Below, in pieces: positions 22,381 through 31,576 of a stretch of 64,000 nt of DNA (position 1 is its first letter; each line of letters begins with the position of its first letter). A program made the position numbers and the translations under genes. Origin of the DNA: Clostridium pasteurianum BC1 (GTDB lineage Bacteria; Bacillota; Clostridia; Clostridiales; Clostridiaceae); the NCBI RefSeq assembly GCF_000389635.1, contig NC_021182.1, forward strand, positions 4,567,925 through 4,631,924, given 5' to 3'. The notes beneath the pieces are model-generated. The model searched no databases and was not told where the DNA came from. It saw nothing but the letters and a program-made list of their open reading frames with translations.

Positions 22381-22485
22381 AGATCTCTCCGTAGAACGAA
22401 GAGACCATATACACGATCATATATTGGAATCCTCGGTAGGTTGGTTTCCCGTTACGCCTAAGCACCTACTATCTACGGAGTGTTT
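22381..22485 (-). ncRNA. L10 leader (rplJL autoregulatory RNA)
   Basis: The 5' leader of rplJ. The closing helix CTCCGTAG (22473-22480 read on the minus strand) pairs with CTACGGAG (22387-22394), enclosing AGTAGGTGCTTAGGCGTAA and a CCTACCGAGGATTC segment, the recognised pattern of the ribosomal protein L10 leader in Firmicutes. Binding of L10(L12)4 to this RNA reduces rplJL expression in related bacteria. Confidence 0.9.
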
Positions 22486-22503
22486 ACTTATTTAACTTTT
22501 GAA

Positions 22504-22532
22504 AGTATATCAAATATATAATTATAAGTCAA
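22504..22532 (-). promoter_or_regulatory. Sigma-A promoter of rplJL
   Basis: TTGACT (22527-22532), 17-bp spacer, TATACT (22504-22509), beginning directly after the rplA stop. It gives rplJL a promoter separate from that of rplKA and places the start just upstream of the L10 leader. Confidence 0.8.
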
Positions 22533-22534
22533 TA

Positions 22535-23224
22535 CTAATCTAAAATTTTTACAGGATTAATCTTAATTCCCGGTCCCATAGTACTGCTTATTACTACTGA
22601 TCTTATATATTGTCCTTTAGCTGCTGATGGCTTTGCCTTTACTATAGCTTCTACTAAAGCATGAAAATTTTGTCCAAGTTTATCATTTCCAAAGGAATGC
22701 TTTCCAATTGGAACATGCACGATAGAAGTTTTATCAACTCTATACTCAACTTTACCAGCCTTTATTTCAGCAATAGCTTTAGCTAAATCAAATGTAACTG
22801 TACCTGATTTTGGATTAGGCATTAACCCCTTAGGTCCTAATATTCTACCAAGTCTTCCAACTACGCCCATCATATCCGGAGTAGCTACAACTACATCGAA
22901 ATCAAACCAATTTTCACTCTGAATTTTTGAAGCCAACTCATCTGCTCCAACAAATTCAGCTCCTGCTGCTTCTGCTTCCTTAGCCTTTTCACCTTTAGCA
23001 AAGACTAAAACTCTAACTTTTTTTCCAGTTCCATGAGGCAATACTACTGCACCTCTAACCTGTTGATCTGCATGTCTTGGATCTACACCAAGTCTAATTG
23101 CAAGTTCTATAGTTTCATCAAATTTAGCTTTTGAAGTCTTTATTGCTAACTCTACTGCTTCACTTGGCGTATATAGAACATTTTTGTCGATAAGTTTTGC
23201 ACTTTCAACATAATTCTTTCCCAT
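22535..23224 (-). CDS. rplA: 50S ribosomal protein L1 (uL1)
   Basis: uL1 forms the mobile stalk that carries deacylated tRNA out of the E site and can repress rplK-rplA mRNA. The 229-residue protein shows the two-domain L1 layout, with [24 protein letters not shown] in domain I and the hallmark [19 protein letters not shown] near residue 125. The end ([14 protein letters not shown]) is normal. It lies between rplK and rplJ, with a strong GGAGGAT site before the ATG at 23224. Confidence 0.98.
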   Translation of the reverse strand: MGKNYVESAKLIDKNVLYTPSEAVELAIKTSKAKFDETIELAIRLGVDPRHADQQVRGAVVLPHGTGKKVRVLVFAKGEKAKEAEAAGAEFVGADELASKIQSENWFDFDVVVATPDMMGVVGRLGRILGPKGLMPNPKSGTVTFDLAKAIAEIKAGKVEYRVDKTSIVHVPIGKHSFGNDKLGQNFHALVEAIVKAKPSAAKGQYIRSVVISSTMGPGIKINPVKILD

Positions 23225-23279
23225 AAAAAATCCTCCTTTGTGGTATTAACGGTTTTTGCCTCCCACTGAATTAGAAAAA

Positions 23280-23705
23280 CTATTCTGTAACTTCTACGCC
23301 CATACTTCTAGCTGTTCCAGCTACCATACTCATAGCAGCTTCTAATGAACCTGCATTTAAGTCTGGCATCTTTGTTTCAGCTATCTGCTTAACTTGATCC
23401 TTAGTAATTTTTGCAACCTTTGTTTTATTTGGCACACCTGATCCACTCTTAATCCCAGCTGCTTTTTTAATTAATACTGCTGCTGGTGGAGTTTTTAGTA
23501 TAAAACTAAATGATCTATCCTGATAAACTGTAATTACAACTGGTATAGTAAGTCCTGCTTGATTAGCAGTCTTAGCATTATATTCCTTACAGAATGCCAT
23601 AATATTAACACCATGTTGTCCAAGTGCTGGTCCAACTGGTGGTGCTGGAGTTGCCTTTCCTGCAGGTAATTGAAGTTTTATTAAACCTACCACTTTTTTA
23701 GCCAT
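23280..23705 (-). CDS. rplK: 50S ribosomal protein L11 (uL11)
   Basis: uL11 forms the base of the GTPase centre; its N-terminal domain binds thiostrepton-type antibiotics and is needed for the stringent response. The 141 residues include the proline-rich switch [20 protein letters not shown] in domain I and the rRNA-binding C-terminal domain with [20 protein letters not shown]. Both are intact and length is typical. It follows nusG and precedes rplA in the conserved order. Confidence 0.98.
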   Translation of the reverse strand: MAKKVVGLIKLQLPAGKATPAPPVGPALGQHGVNIMAFCKEYNAKTANQAGLTIPVVITVYQDRSFSFILKTPPAAVLIKKAAGIKSGSGVPNKTKVAKITKDQVKQIAETKMPDLNAGSLEAAMSMVAGTARSMGVEVTE

Positions 23706-23778
23706 GAGTTTACACCTCCTGTAATGTGGTCATACGAATTTTAAAAATTCTCCCACTTTATTAAGACTTTCGTCTTTA

Positions 23779-24333
23779 CTAATCTAATTTTTGTATTTGA
23801 TTAAATTCAAGTTCAACAGGAGTTTCCCTGCCAAACATATTAACTAAGCCCTTAATTCTTTGCTTATCCTCAGTAATTTCCTGAACTAAAGCAATTTGAT
23901 TTTCTAAAGGTCCACTAATTACTTTAACGCTTTCACCCACTTCAATATCAATTTTTACAGGTTTCTCAACGATACCCATAGAATCAACTTCTTCATCAGT
24001 GAGCGCTACTGGTTTAGATCCTGGGCCAACGAATCCAGTTACTCCTCTTGTATTTCTAACTACATACCAAGAATCATCGGTCATTATCATCTTAATTAGA
24101 ACATATCCAGGAAAAACCTTCTTAAGAGTTACTTTTTTCTTGCCGTCTTTTTCTTCAATTTCTTCTTCCATAGGCACTTGAATATCATAGATCAAATCAT
24201 GAATATTTCTATTTTCTATAGTCTTTTCTATATTGGCCTTAACTTTATTTTCATACCCTGAATATGTATGTACTACATACCATCTAGCTTTTTCTCCCAT
24301 AATCTTAGGATTAGGATTTATTCCTAGTCCCAT
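23779..24333 (-). CDS. nusG: Transcription antitermination/pausing factor NusG
   Basis: NusG binds RNA polymerase and modulates pausing, termination and coupling to ribosomes. The sequence has the NGN domain (ARWYVVHTYSGYENKVKANIE, FPGYVLIKM) and the C-terminal KOW domain (VGESVKVISGPLENQIALVQEI). The start is uncertain. The ATG at 24333 gives 184 residues but its AGGAGG site ends only two bases upstream; the ATG at 24300 gives 173 residues, the usual family start (MGEKARWYVV), but lacks a clear ribosome site. Function is not in doubt. Confidence 0.95.
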   Translation of the reverse strand: MGLGINPNPKIMGEKARWYVVHTYSGYENKVKANIEKTIENRNIHDLIYDIQVPMEEEIEEKDGKKKVTLKKVFPGYVLIKMIMTDDSWYVVRNTRGVTGFVGPGSKPVALTDEEVDSMGIVEKPVKIDIEVGESVKVISGPLENQIALVQEITEDKQRIKGLVNMFGRETPVELEFNQIQKLD

Positions 24334-24349
24334 AACCTCCTTTTACACC

Positions 24350-24574
24350 TTATTTAAAGATCACCTTGAAGAGGTTAATGAAACCCAAATCCAAAATAGC
24401 AATTATTACAACATAAATTGCACAGAATACTGTAACTACCGCAGTAGCTTTCTTAGCATCAAATTTAGATGGCCAAGTAATCCTTTTAGTTTCCGCCTTA
24501 AGTTCCTTAAAAAAGTTTATTAACCCTTTTAACGGTGATTCCTTTATTTTTTCAGCTTTTCCACTATTAGACAT
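24350..24574 (-). CDS. secE: Preprotein translocase subunit SecE
   Basis: SecE clamps the SecY channel and is essential for Sec export. The 74-residue protein starts at the ATG at 24574 (MSNSGKAEKIKES), which is better spaced from the AGGATG site than the GTG three codons upstream. It has the amphipathic region KGLINFFKELKAETKRITWPSK and a single C-terminal membrane segment (AVVTVFCAIYVVIIAILDLG), the standard short bacterial form. It lies between rpmG and nusG. Confidence 0.97.
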   Translation of the reverse strand: MSNSGKAEKIKESPLKGLINFFKELKAETKRITWPSKFDAKKATAVVTVFCAIYVVIIAILDLGFINLFKVIFK

Positions 24575-24617
24575 TCTATTCACATCCTATAAAAAAAATT
24601 GAGTAAATAGGTCATAA

Positions 24618-24767
24618 CTATTTTGTCTCTTTATGAAGTGTATGTGTACGGCAGAAAGGACAGTATTTTCTCATTTCAAGTCTATCTGGATCATTTTTTT
24701 TATTTTTCATAGTATTATAATTTCTTTGTTTACATTCTGTACATGCTAAAGTTACTTTAACTCTCAC
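24618..24767 (-). CDS. rpmG: 50S ribosomal protein L33, zinc-binding type (bL33)
   Basis: Small protein of 49 residues read from a GTG at 24767, seven to eight bases after a GGAGGTG site; [20 protein letters not shown] is the usual L33 start. Two CxxC pairs (C9/C12 and C36/C39) form the zinc ribbon, so this is the zinc-containing paralogue. It lies in the common Firmicutes place directly before secE-nusG. The promoter at 24836-24864 precedes it. Identification is secure even though the gene is very short. Confidence 0.97.
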   Translation of the reverse strand: MRVKVTLACTECKQRNYNTMKNKKNDPDRLEMRKYCPFCRTHTLHKETK

Positions 24768-24835
24768 AATCTACACCTCCCGGTTTTGAAGCCTTATACA
24801 TAACATACGCTTTTCAAAACATGTGTTACCTTAGT

Positions 24836-24864
24836 AATTTATCACAATTAACTACTCCTGTCAA
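24836..24864 (-). promoter_or_regulatory. Promoter of rpmG-secE-nusG-rplKA
   Basis: TTGACA (24859-24864), 17-bp spacer, TAAATT (24836-24841). The -35 is perfect and the -10 weaker. It sits between the weak tuf2 terminator and rpmG. Confidence 0.7.
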
Positions 24865-24907
24865 CAAATATATTAAAATGAAATATGAAATGTAGGCTTA
24901 ACTTTAT

Positions 24908-24939
24908 ACTTTTAAAAGGACTAGGTAATGACCCAGTCC
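24908..24939 (-). terminator. Possible weak terminator after tuf2
   Basis: On the minus strand GGACT-GGG-TCATTA-CC-TAGTCC can form a short stem with one mismatch, followed by TTTTAAAAGT. The stem and U-tract are both weak, so partial read-through into rpmG is likely. Confidence 0.5.
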
Positions 24940-24941
24940 AT

Positions 24942-26162
24942 AATCAAATCAGACTATTTAACAATAGAAGTAACAACGCCAGAACCAACTGTTCTTCCGC
25001 CTTCTCTTATAGCAAATCTTAAATTATCAGTCATTGCTACTGGGCTAATTAATTCAACTGTCATATCTATATGGTCTCCTGGCATTACCATTTCCATTCC
25101 TTCTGGTAATTTTATTAATCCTGTTACATCTGTTGTTCTGAAATAAAATTGTGGTCTGTATCCATCAAAGAATGGTGTATGTCTTCCGCCTTCTTCTTTC
25201 TTTAATACATATACCTGACCTACAAATTTATTGTGCGGTGTTACTGATCCCGGTTTAGCTAATACCTGACCTCTTTCTATGTCTGTTCTCTGGATTCCTC
25301 TTAGTAATGCTCCAATATTATCTCCTGCCATTGCTTCATCTAGTAATTTTCTGAACATTTCTACTCCAGTTACTACTGTCTTTCCTGTCTCTTCTCTTAT
25401 TCCTACGATTTCTACTTCGTCTCCTACATGTAGAATTCCGCTTTCTACTCTTCCTGTTGCAACTGTTCCTCTTCCTGTTATTGTGAATACATCTTCTACT
25501 GGCATTAGGAATGGCTTATCTGTTGCTCTTTCTGGTGTTGGTATATAGCTATCTACTGCTTCCATTAAGTCTAATATTGGCTTTGATGCTTCTGGATCTG
25601 TTGGATTCTCTAATGCTTTCAATGCACTTCCTACTATTATTGGAGTATCATCTCCTGGAAATCCATATTCGCTTAACAGTTCTCTTACTTCCATTTCTAC
25701 TAATTCTATTAACTCTGGATCATCTACCATATCTGCTTTGTTTAGGAATACTACTATGTGCTGAACTCCAACTCTGCTTGCTAGTAGTATATGTTCTCTT
25801 GTCTGTGGCATTGGACCATCTGCCGCACTTACTACTAGGATTGCTCCATCCATTTGTGCTGCTCCTGTTATCATGTTCTTTACATAATCTGCATGTCCTG
25901 GACAATCAACGTGTGCATAATGTCTATTTGCTGTCTCATATTCTACGTGTGCTGTGTTGATTGTTATTCCTCTTTCTTTTTCTTCTGGTGCTTTATCTAT
26001 TTCTGCATAGTTTGTTGCTGTTGCTCCACCTGTTTGTGCTAATACTGTTGTTATTGCTGCTGTTAATGTTGTCTTACCATGATCTACGTGACCTATTGTT
26101 CCTATGTTTACATGTGGTTTATTTCTCTCAAATTTTGCTTTTGCCATTTTTTATTCCTCCTT
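24942..26162. repeat. 1221-bp direct repeat (tuf copy 2)
   Basis: Partner of the repeat at 9055-10275. Identity starts at the same place 12 bases past the stop codon and ends inside the upstream ribosome-binding region, so only the gene and its translation signal are kept identical. Recombination between the copies would delete or duplicate about 15.9 kb including rpoBC. Confidence 0.9.
24954..26147 (-). CDS. tuf2: Elongation factor Tu, copy 2
   Basis: Second EF-Tu gene, coding for the same 397 residues as the copy at 9067-10260, including the P-loop GHVDHGKT (19-26), DCPG and NKAD motifs. Here the gene follows tRNA-Gly and tRNA-Thr genes by about 100 bases, with no terminator visible between them, so all three may share the tRNA promoter at 26439-26467. 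Downstream lie rpmG-secE-nusG. This order recalls the tufB operon of enterobacteria (thrU-tyrU-glyT-thrT-tufB, then secE-nusG). Confidence 0.99.
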   Translation of the reverse strand: MAKAKFERNKPHVNIGTIGHVDHGKTTLTAAITTVLAQTGGATATNYAEIDKAPEEKERGITINTAHVEYETANRHYAHVDCPGHADYVKNMITGAAQMDGAILVVSAADGPMPQTREHILLASRVGVQHIVVFLNKADMVDDPELIELVEMEVRELLSEYGFPGDDTPIIVGSALKALENPTDPEASKPILDLMEAVDSYIPTPERATDKPFLMPVEDVFTITGRGTVATGRVESGILHVGDEVEIVGIREETGKTVVTGVEMFRKLLDEAMAGDNIGALLRGIQRTDIERGQVLAKPGSVTPHNKFVGQVYVLKKEEGGRHTPFFDGYRPQFYFRTTDVTGLIKLPEGMEMVMPGDHIDMTVELISPVAMTDNLRFAIREGGRTVGSGVVTSIVK

Positions 26163-26246
26163 TTACCAAGCTATTACCTTAATTTTTGAGTTATTATTAT
26201 TACATCTTAGTGTACACTGTCCCACGTGTGTTGTAAATTCCAAGTA

Positions 26247-26322
26247 TGGAGCCCACGGCCAGGCTTGAACTGGTGACCTCCACCTTACCAAGGTGACGCT
26301 CTACCTGCTGAGCTACATGGGC
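26247..26322 (-). tRNA. tRNA-Thr (anticodon GGT)
   Basis: Cloverleaf with acceptor GCCCATG/CGTGGGC, anticodon loop TTGGTAA giving GGT, a T-arm with GTTCAAG and an encoded 3' CCA (26247-26249). It is 10 bases after tRNA-Gly and 100 bases before tuf2. Confidence 0.96.
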
Positions 26323-26332
26323 AATTTCACTT

Positions 26333-26407
26333 TGGAGCGGGAAACGGGTCTCGAACCCGCGACCCCCAGCTTGGGAAGCTAGTGCTCTACCACTGAGCTA
26401 TTCCCGC
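26333..26407 (-). tRNA. tRNA-Gly (anticodon CCC)
   Basis: Acceptor GCGGGAA/TTCCCGC, anticodon stem CTAGC/GCTGG around the loop TTCCCAA, giving CCC (reads GGG). T-loop TTCGAGA and an encoded 3' CCA at 26333-26335. It is first in the tRNA-tuf2 unit. Confidence 0.94.
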
Positions 26408-26438
26408 ACGTATAGCGCAATGCATACACTAGTTATTT

Positions 26439-26467
26439 ATTTTAACACTAATTCGCTATTTTGTCAA
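26439..26467 (-). promoter_or_regulatory. Strong sigma-A promoter of tRNA-Gly/tRNA-Thr(/tuf2)
   Basis: TTGACA (26462-26467), 17-bp spacer, TAAAAT (26439-26444). The -35 lies three bases past the sigH stop. Its near-consensus sequence fits a stable-RNA promoter. Confidence 0.88.
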
Positions 26468-26469
26468 TA

Positions 26470-27114
26470 CTAAAATAACCTTTTATCTAAACACTTCTCC
26501 AATTTTCTTTTCACCCTTTGTAATGCATTATCTATAGACTTAGCACATCTATCTAAATCACAAGCAATTTCCTGATAGGATTTTCCCTCTAAATATGACA
26601 TAAGAACTTCCAGCTCAAGTTCAGAAAGCACTTGTCCAATTTCAGTTTCAATACTTATGACCTCTTCTCTACTAATAACAAGTTCCTCAGGGTCTGCCAC
26701 TTTTACACTAGACAGCACATCTAAAAGTGTTCTATCTGATTCCTCATCATATATGGGTTTATTTAAAGAAATATATGTATTAAGTGGTATATGCTTTTGT
26801 CTAGTTGCCGTTTTAATAGCCGTTATAATTTGGCGTGTTATGCAAAGTTCCGCAAAAGCTTTAAATGATGCCAATTTATGTGGTTTAAAATCTCTAATTG
26901 CTTTATATAATCCTATCATTCCCTCTTGATAAATATCTTCTTTATCAGCCCCAATTAAGAAATAAGATTTAGCTTTAGCTTTTACAAAATTTTCGTACTT
27001 ACCAATAATATATTCTTGAGCTTTTTTATCCCCATTTTTTGCTTCAATAGCAATTTCTTCATCTAGCCATTCATTGTATTTTGAAGATTGAGCTTCTATA
27101 GTTCCCCTTTTCAC
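26470..27114 (-). CDS. sigH: RNA polymerase sigma factor SigH (sporulation-transition sigma)
   Basis: Sigma-H drives early sporulation genes in spore formers. The 214-residue protein shows region 2 with the core-binding QEGMIGLYKAIRDFKPHK block and region 4 with the helix-turn-helix LEGKSYQEIACDLDRCAKSIDNALQRVKRKL. I choose the GTG at 27114 (MVKRGTIEAQ), eight bases after GGAGGGG; the adjacent TTG is an alternative, and the frame's longer start is inside or before the ribosome site. Location after rlmB-rae1 is standard in Firmicutes. Confidence 0.95.
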   Translation of the reverse strand: MKRGTIEAQSSKYNEWLDEEIAIEAKNGDKKAQEYIIGKYENFVKAKAKSYFLIGADKEDIYQEGMIGLYKAIRDFKPHKLASFKAFAELCITRQIITAIKTATRQKHIPLNTYISLNKPIYDEESDRTLLDVLSSVKVADPEELVISREEVISIETEIGQVLSELELEVLMSYLEGKSYQEIACDLDRCAKSIDNALQRVKRKLEKCLDKRLF

Positions 27115-27186
27115 CAAGTTATCCCCTCCAATGAGTAAAAGCATCTACTAAATTATACATTAGCAATAATTTACAAGTCAAGTATT

Positions 27187-27699
27187 TTATTTACTTCTAC
27201 GCATCTCTTCTAGCTTATCTGCAATATCTCTATCAATTCTATCTTTCAAACTGTATCTTGCATCATCTTGTTTCTTTATGCCCTGTTTTCTTATTTTATT
27301 TTCAATAGATTTTATCTCATGATAGAATTCTATAGATGACATTCTTATGGCACCTCTTTGAAATATTAATTGCTGTTCTAACGAATCTGATGTAACGACT
27401 AAAACTTCGTATTTTCTTCCTATATTATTTACATATCTTTCTATAAAACTGTCTGCCGTTTCTCCTTCTTTAGTGAATACAATCATTAGATTCTTATTAA
27501 CCTTTTCCTTCTTTTCAATACTTCCAGCCTGCAGATGTGCATCAAACACTAAAAAAATCTTATAGCCGTTGTAAACTCCATAATTAAGAAGTATATCCTT
27601 TAATTTCATTCTTGAAATCTCCATACTTCCTGTATTCTCTTGTCTTAGCTCTTTCCAACTATTAATTACATTATATCCATCAATAAATATATTTTTCAC
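27187..27699 (-). CDS. rae1: NYN-domain endoribonuclease Rae1 (YacP-like)
   Basis: Member of the YacP family; the Bacillus protein Rae1 is a ribosome-associated mRNA endonuclease acting in the A site. The 170-residue sequence carries the PIN-like NYN core: FIDGYNVINSW at the start (acidic Asp), VFDAHLQ, then ETADSFIERYV and VVTSDSLEQQ, which supply the acidic residues for metal binding. A basic C-terminal tail follows. It is three bases from rlmB, so co-translation is likely. The assignment to ribosome-linked cleavage is by homology. Confidence 0.92.
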   Translation of the reverse strand: MKNIFIDGYNVINSWKELRQENTGSMEISRMKLKDILLNYGVYNGYKIFLVFDAHLQAGSIEKKEKVNKNLMIVFTKEGETADSFIERYVNNIGRKYEVLVVTSDSLEQQLIFQRGAIRMSSIEFYHEIKSIENKIRKQGIKKQDDARYSLKDRIDRDIADKLEEMRRSK

Positions 27700-27701
27700 T
27701 T

Positions 27702-28532
27702 TTATCCTCTTTGGATCTTTTGCTTCAGCACTTCATACATAATTATGCCTGCTGCAACAGATGCATTTAGAGATGTAATCCTGCCATGCATAGGAATTTT
27801 AACTAAACCATCGCATTTTTCTTTAGTTAACTTTGATATTCCTCTGCCTTCACTACCAATCACTAATGCAATAGCCCCAAGAAAATTATTTTCATAGCAA
27901 TAATTTTTGCCGTCCATATCTGCACCATAGATCCAAATACCTTTCTTTTTAAGAATATCGATAGTGGAATTTATATTAGTAACTTTAGCAATTTTCATAT
28001 ACTCTACAGCACCTGCTGATGATTTATACACTATAGGTGTAATACCAACATTTCTTCTTTTTGGGATTATAACTCCATGTACACCACATATTTCTGCAGA
28101 CCTAATTATTGACCCTAAATTATGTGGATCTTCAATTTCATCCAAAACTATTATAAAAGGCTTTTCCCCTTTACTTGCTGCATAATTTAAAATATCATTA
28201 ATTTCAAAATATTTATATGGAGTTACTATAGCTATAACTCCTTGATGTGCACCAGTATCCGACATCTGATCAAGTTTTTTTCTATCAGCTTCTTTTATTA
28301 CTATATGTTTTTCTTTGGCCAATGCATAAATAACATTAATTGAACCCTCACTATCTCCTTTAGCCACTAATATCTGTTCTACGGTTCTATCAGATTTTAA
28401 AGCTTCAATTACAGCATTTCTTCCCTCTACTAGATCTTCTCTTCCTGAATCTTTAACAACCTTTTTATCTCTATTTGTGTTCTTCCTAGGAACACCTCTA
28501 TTATTCTTTTCTGCTATTTGTTTTTCTCTCAT
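27702..28532 (-). CDS. rlmB: 23S rRNA (guanosine-2'-O-)-methyltransferase, TrmH/RlmB family
   Basis: SPOUT methyltransferase that uses S-adenosylmethionine to methylate a ribose in the 23S P loop region (G2251 in E. coli numbering). The 276 residues comprise a basic, poorly conserved N-terminus, an L30e-like RNA-binding domain (EGRNAVIEALKSDRTVEQIL), and the trefoil-knot domain with EDPHNLGSIIRSAEICGVHG, VIGSEGRGISK and the SAM-binding SLNASVAAGIIMYE. It lies between thyX and rae1 as in many Firmicutes. The exact target base is inferred from the family. Confidence 0.94.
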   Translation of the reverse strand: MREKQIAEKNNRGVPRKNTNRDKKVVKDSGREDLVEGRNAVIEALKSDRTVEQILVAKGDSEGSINVIYALAKEKHIVIKEADRKKLDQMSDTGAHQGVIAIVTPYKYFEINDILNYAASKGEKPFIIVLDEIEDPHNLGSIIRSAEICGVHGVIIPKRRNVGITPIVYKSSAGAVEYMKIAKVTNINSTIDILKKKGIWIYGADMDGKNYCYENNFLGAIALVIGSEGRGISKLTKEKCDGLVKIPMHGRITSLNASVAAGIIMYEVLKQKIQRG

Positions 28533-28568
28533 AGTTAACCCCTTCTATATATAATTAATTTTATAAAA

Positions 28569-29378
28569 TCATATTTGTTTATTTAAATATAGTTCTCTTA
28601 CTTCTAAAATTTTACCACAAGTCATTGAACCTTCTGGGCATATCCCTCTAACACAATCAGGTCCACTATATTTAAATAATACAGGGGATACCTTCTTTAC
28701 TTCCATTAACATTTCATTTGCCATGGCTCTAATTTCCCATTGTGCTCTATTACAACATCTTTCGCCAAAAAAATGCATAAGTTCTCTAGCATTCATAGTT
28801 ACAATAATTTTTGTTTCACAAGCATTTGGAAATACATATCTTGCATCTTCAATAGCTTTTTTTTCTGCTTTACTTAAAAGATGAGATAAATTTTTTTCAT
28901 CTATTTCGCCTGACTTTGACTTATTTACTCTAATATATTCTTCTTCCAAACTACTAAAAGCTAACTCCTTTAGTAATTTAACAAGTTCATCATATACCTG
29001 TTGATCCTTTTCCATAGCACTAATAAAAACTTCTTTTGCTTTTTTGCTTTTTTCAATTTCTGGTGGAACTATGTATTCAAATTGAGTAAGTTTTACATAT
29101 CTTTGACTTTGCTGAGAATATGATGCAAGTCTATGTCTCACTAATTGGTGAGTTAAACTTCTTGATACACCTTCTATAGCAAAAGTAAATGAAACGTGTT
29201 CAATAGGAGAATGATGTCCATAAGACATTAACATATTTATAAATTTATTTGTATTTTCTTCATTTAAATTTTTCATAATATCGTCTACTCCAATGGAACT
29301 ATAACAAAGCTTTGCAGCCGCTGCTACAACTTTCTCTGGATTTGGAGTATATTCTACCAAATTTACCTTTAGTGACAT
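28569..29378 (-). CDS. thyX: FAD-dependent thymidylate synthase ThyX
   Basis: Makes dTMP from dUMP using methylene-tetrahydrofolate and FAD, unlike the folate-only ThyA. The 269-residue protein has the defining motif RHR-x7-S within [17 protein letters not shown] near residue 80, and the upstream YGHHSPIEH dUMP-site segment. The C-terminal Cys-rich part ([20 protein letters not shown]) is also typical. It is slightly longer than the 220-250 residues of the shortest family members. It lies in the cysS-mrnC-thyX-rlmB operon, two bases from mrnC. Confidence 0.96.
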   Translation of the reverse strand: MSLKVNLVEYTPNPEKVVAAAAKLCYSSIGVDDIMKNLNEENTNKFINMLMSYGHHSPIEHVSFTFAIEGVSRSLTHQLVRHRLASYSQQSQRYVKLTQFEYIVPPEIEKSKKAKEVFISAMEKDQQVYDELVKLLKELAFSSLEEEYIRVNKSKSGEIDEKNLSHLLSKAEKKAIEDARYVFPNACETKIIVTMNARELMHFFGERCCNRAQWEIRAMANEMLMEVKKVSPVLFKYSGPDCVRGICPEGSMTCGKILEVRELYLNKQI

Positions 29379-29380
29379 TT

Positions 29381-29800
29381 TTATTCCCCTATCTTTATTT
29401 TAATAATTCTGTTAATGAAATAGTTTATCCTATCATTTTGCTCTGTTAAATATAAATATCCAAAAAGTGCTTCAAACCCTGTAGCAGATCTGTATTCACA
29501 TAAATCTGCATTTTTTGGTACAGTACCAGATTTTGAATTCCTACCTCTTTTATAAATGGATAATTCCTCTTCGTTTAAATCTTTTAAAAGTTCTTTTATA
29601 AATTCACTTTGAGCATGAGCTTTTACAAAAGAAACAACTTCAATGTGAAGTTTATGTACATGCATATTTCTATTTTCATTGACAATATAAGTTCTTATAA
29701 AAACTTCATATATCGCATCACCTACAAATGCAAGTACTAATGGATTTAAATTTTTTGCCTCCTGCTTAGTAAAGCTGCTTTTTAACAAATTAAATTCCAT
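29381..29800 (-). CDS. mrnC: Mini-ribonuclease III
   Basis: Mini-III is an RNase III-type enzyme without the dsRNA-binding domain that matures the ends of 23S rRNA in Firmicutes. The 139-residue protein consists of the RNase III catalytic domain only: [20 protein letters not shown] with the catalytic Asp and the later [17 protein letters not shown], which carries the second acidic site. It follows cysS by 16 bases. Its likely substrate is the 23S stalk formed around the rRNA operon in this same window (inference). Confidence 0.95.
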   Translation of the reverse strand: MEFNLLKSSFTKQEAKNLNPLVLAFVGDAIYEVFIRTYIVNENRNMHVHKLHIEVVSFVKAHAQSEFIKELLKDLNEEELSIYKRGRNSKSGTVPKNADLCEYRSATGFEALFGYLYLTEQNDRINYFINRIIKIKIGE

Positions 29801-29816
29801 ATATGCACCTCTTGAA

Positions 29817-31214
29817 TCATGCTTTTTTCCATCTTACACCTTCTGGCGTATCTAAAAGTATTATACCCTTTGCTTTTAAATCATCCCTTATTTTATCTGA
29901 AAGAGCAAAATTCTTTTCCTTTCTAGCTTTTTGCCTTTTCTCGATTAATTTTTCTATTTCTTCCTCTAAATTAACTTTTGTAGACTTCTGAAGTATTCCA
30001 AGAGGTTTTCCCAATTCTCTAATTAAATTAAGAGAAGTTTCTATAATCTCTTTTGAAGATTCAATACCCAAATTGGAATTTATATCCCTCACTAAGTCAA
30101 ATATCACGGAAATGGCATCCGCAGTATTAAAATCGTCCTCCATTTTTTCAACATATTTATCTCTATAGGAATTTAAATTATCCAAATATACCTTTTCTCC
30201 ATCTTTTAATTTATCCATATTAGTCTTTTCTAATAGATTTTCTAAATTATAGATAGAATTATACAATCTCTCAAGGGCTGATCTATCTGACTCCAATAGG
30301 TCAGGACTGTAATTTAATTGAGTTCTATAGTGTGCACTTAGCATAAGGAATCTTATAACTTCAGGATCAAATTTTTTAAGCGCATCTCTCGCCGTCAAAA
30401 AATTATTTAAAGATTTTGACATCTTTTGATTATTTACATTTAAATAAGCAGAATGCATCCAATAGTTGGCAAATTTTTTGCCGTTTCTACTTTCGCTTTG
30501 CGCAATTTCATTTTCATGATGTGGAAAAACCAAATCCATACCACCAGCATGAATATCTATAGTATCACCTAATAACTTATGTGCCATGCAAGAGCATTCT
30601 ATATGCCATCCCGGTCTTCCAGGTCCCCATGGACTTTCCCATGCTGGTTCACCATCCTTTTGCGTTTTCCATATAGCAAAATCCATAGGGTCTTTTTTTC
30701 TTTCATCTACGTTTATTCTTACTCCACTTTCTAATTCTTCTAAATTTTGTCCCGACAATTTACCATAATTTTTAAACTTTTCAGTACTAAAATAAACATC
30801 TCCGTCAATTTCATAGGCATATCCTTTATCAATAAGATCACTAACAAAACTTATAATATCCTGAATAAATTCTGTTGCTCTTGGATTTGCAGTAGCTCTC
30901 TCTATATATAACCCATCTGCATCTTTATAATATTCAGAAATAAATCTGTCCCCTAATTCTTTAATGCTTATTCCATCTTGATTTGCCTTATTTATCATCC
31001 TATCATCAATATCCGTAAAATTTTGTACAAAGCTTACTTTATAACCTTTATATTCAAAATACCTTCTTACTGTATCAAATATAATAAATGTTCTTGCATT
31101 ACCTATATGAAAAAAATTATAAACCGTAGGCCCGCAGACGTACATCTTAACTTTTCCAGGATTAATTGGTACAAATTCTTCCTTTTTTTTAGACATTGTA
31201 TTAAATATTTTCAT
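29817..31214 (-). CDS. cysS: Cysteinyl-tRNA synthetase
   Basis: Class I enzyme that charges tRNA-Cys. The 465-residue protein has the HIGH-type motif in [15 protein letters not shown] near residue 28 (its Cys being part of the zinc site), the [13 protein letters not shown] and [15 protein letters not shown] segments that supply the other zinc ligands, and KMSKSLNNF as the KMSKS loop near residue 266. Length is typical. It heads the operon that continues through mrnC, thyX, rlmB, rae1 and sigH. No T-box was recognised upstream. Confidence 0.98.
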   Translation of the reverse strand: MKIFNTMSKKKEEFVPINPGKVKMYVCGPTVYNFFHIGNARTFIIFDTVRRYFEYKGYKVSFVQNFTDIDDRMINKANQDGISIKELGDRFISEYYKDADGLYIERATANPRATEFIQDIISFVSDLIDKGYAYEIDGDVYFSTEKFKNYGKLSGQNLEELESGVRINVDERKKDPMDFAIWKTQKDGEPAWESPWGPGRPGWHIECSCMAHKLLGDTIDIHAGGMDLVFPHHENEIAQSESRNGKKFANYWMHSAYLNVNNQKMSKSLNNFLTARDALKKFDPEVIRFLMLSAHYRTQLNYSPDLLESDRSALERLYNSIYNLENLLEKTNMDKLKDGEKVYLDNLNSYRDKYVEKMEDDFNTADAISVIFDLVRDINSNLGIESSKEIIETSLNLIRELGKPLGILQKSTKVNLEEEIEKLIEKRQKARKEKNFALSDKIRDDLKAKGIILLDTPEGVRWKKA

Positions 31215-31504
31215 ATTTTACCTCCTACTTTTTAGCCATTACAATTGTAACAATATTAGGAAATAATATTCATAAAATCCCATTAGTAGCTACTATTATC
31301 AACAATTCCAATTATATAAATATCCACTATCACATATAATCTACTATAAATTCTATTTTCATCTATGGTAAGATTATAGCATTACAATTATTTCATAGCA
31401 AAGGCTAAATCATTTAAATTATATATTAAGCTTAAATTTATTTAATTTTTTCATTTAAACATCATACATCTTTTAGGATTTAAAAGCTATAATTTTCTAT
31501 AGAG
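31215..31504. other. Intergenic region upstream of cysS
   Basis: About 290 bp of AT-rich DNA that should hold the cysS promoter. The best candidate is weak (TTGGAA, 17 bp, TACTAA near 31285-31315). No ORF, tRNA or T-box motif was recognised. Confidence 0.4.
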
Positions 31505-31537
31505 TAAAAAAGCTCACCCTATTCATTAAGGGCGAGT
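31505..31537 (-). terminator. Terminator after ispD
   Basis: CTCGCCCT and AGGGTGAG (one G-U pair) form an 8-bp stem on the minus strand, followed by CTTTTTTAC. It ends the carD-PIN/TRAM-ispD transcript. Confidence 0.88.
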
Positions 31538-31576
31538 TAAAAACTATACTTTCTAAAATTATACATAATTTTAGAT

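Noticed and set aside
24300-24333. Treating the extra 11 residues of NusG as proven
   Set aside because: The ribosome site is too close to the first ATG and the second ATG matches the family start but lacks a site, so I leave the start open.
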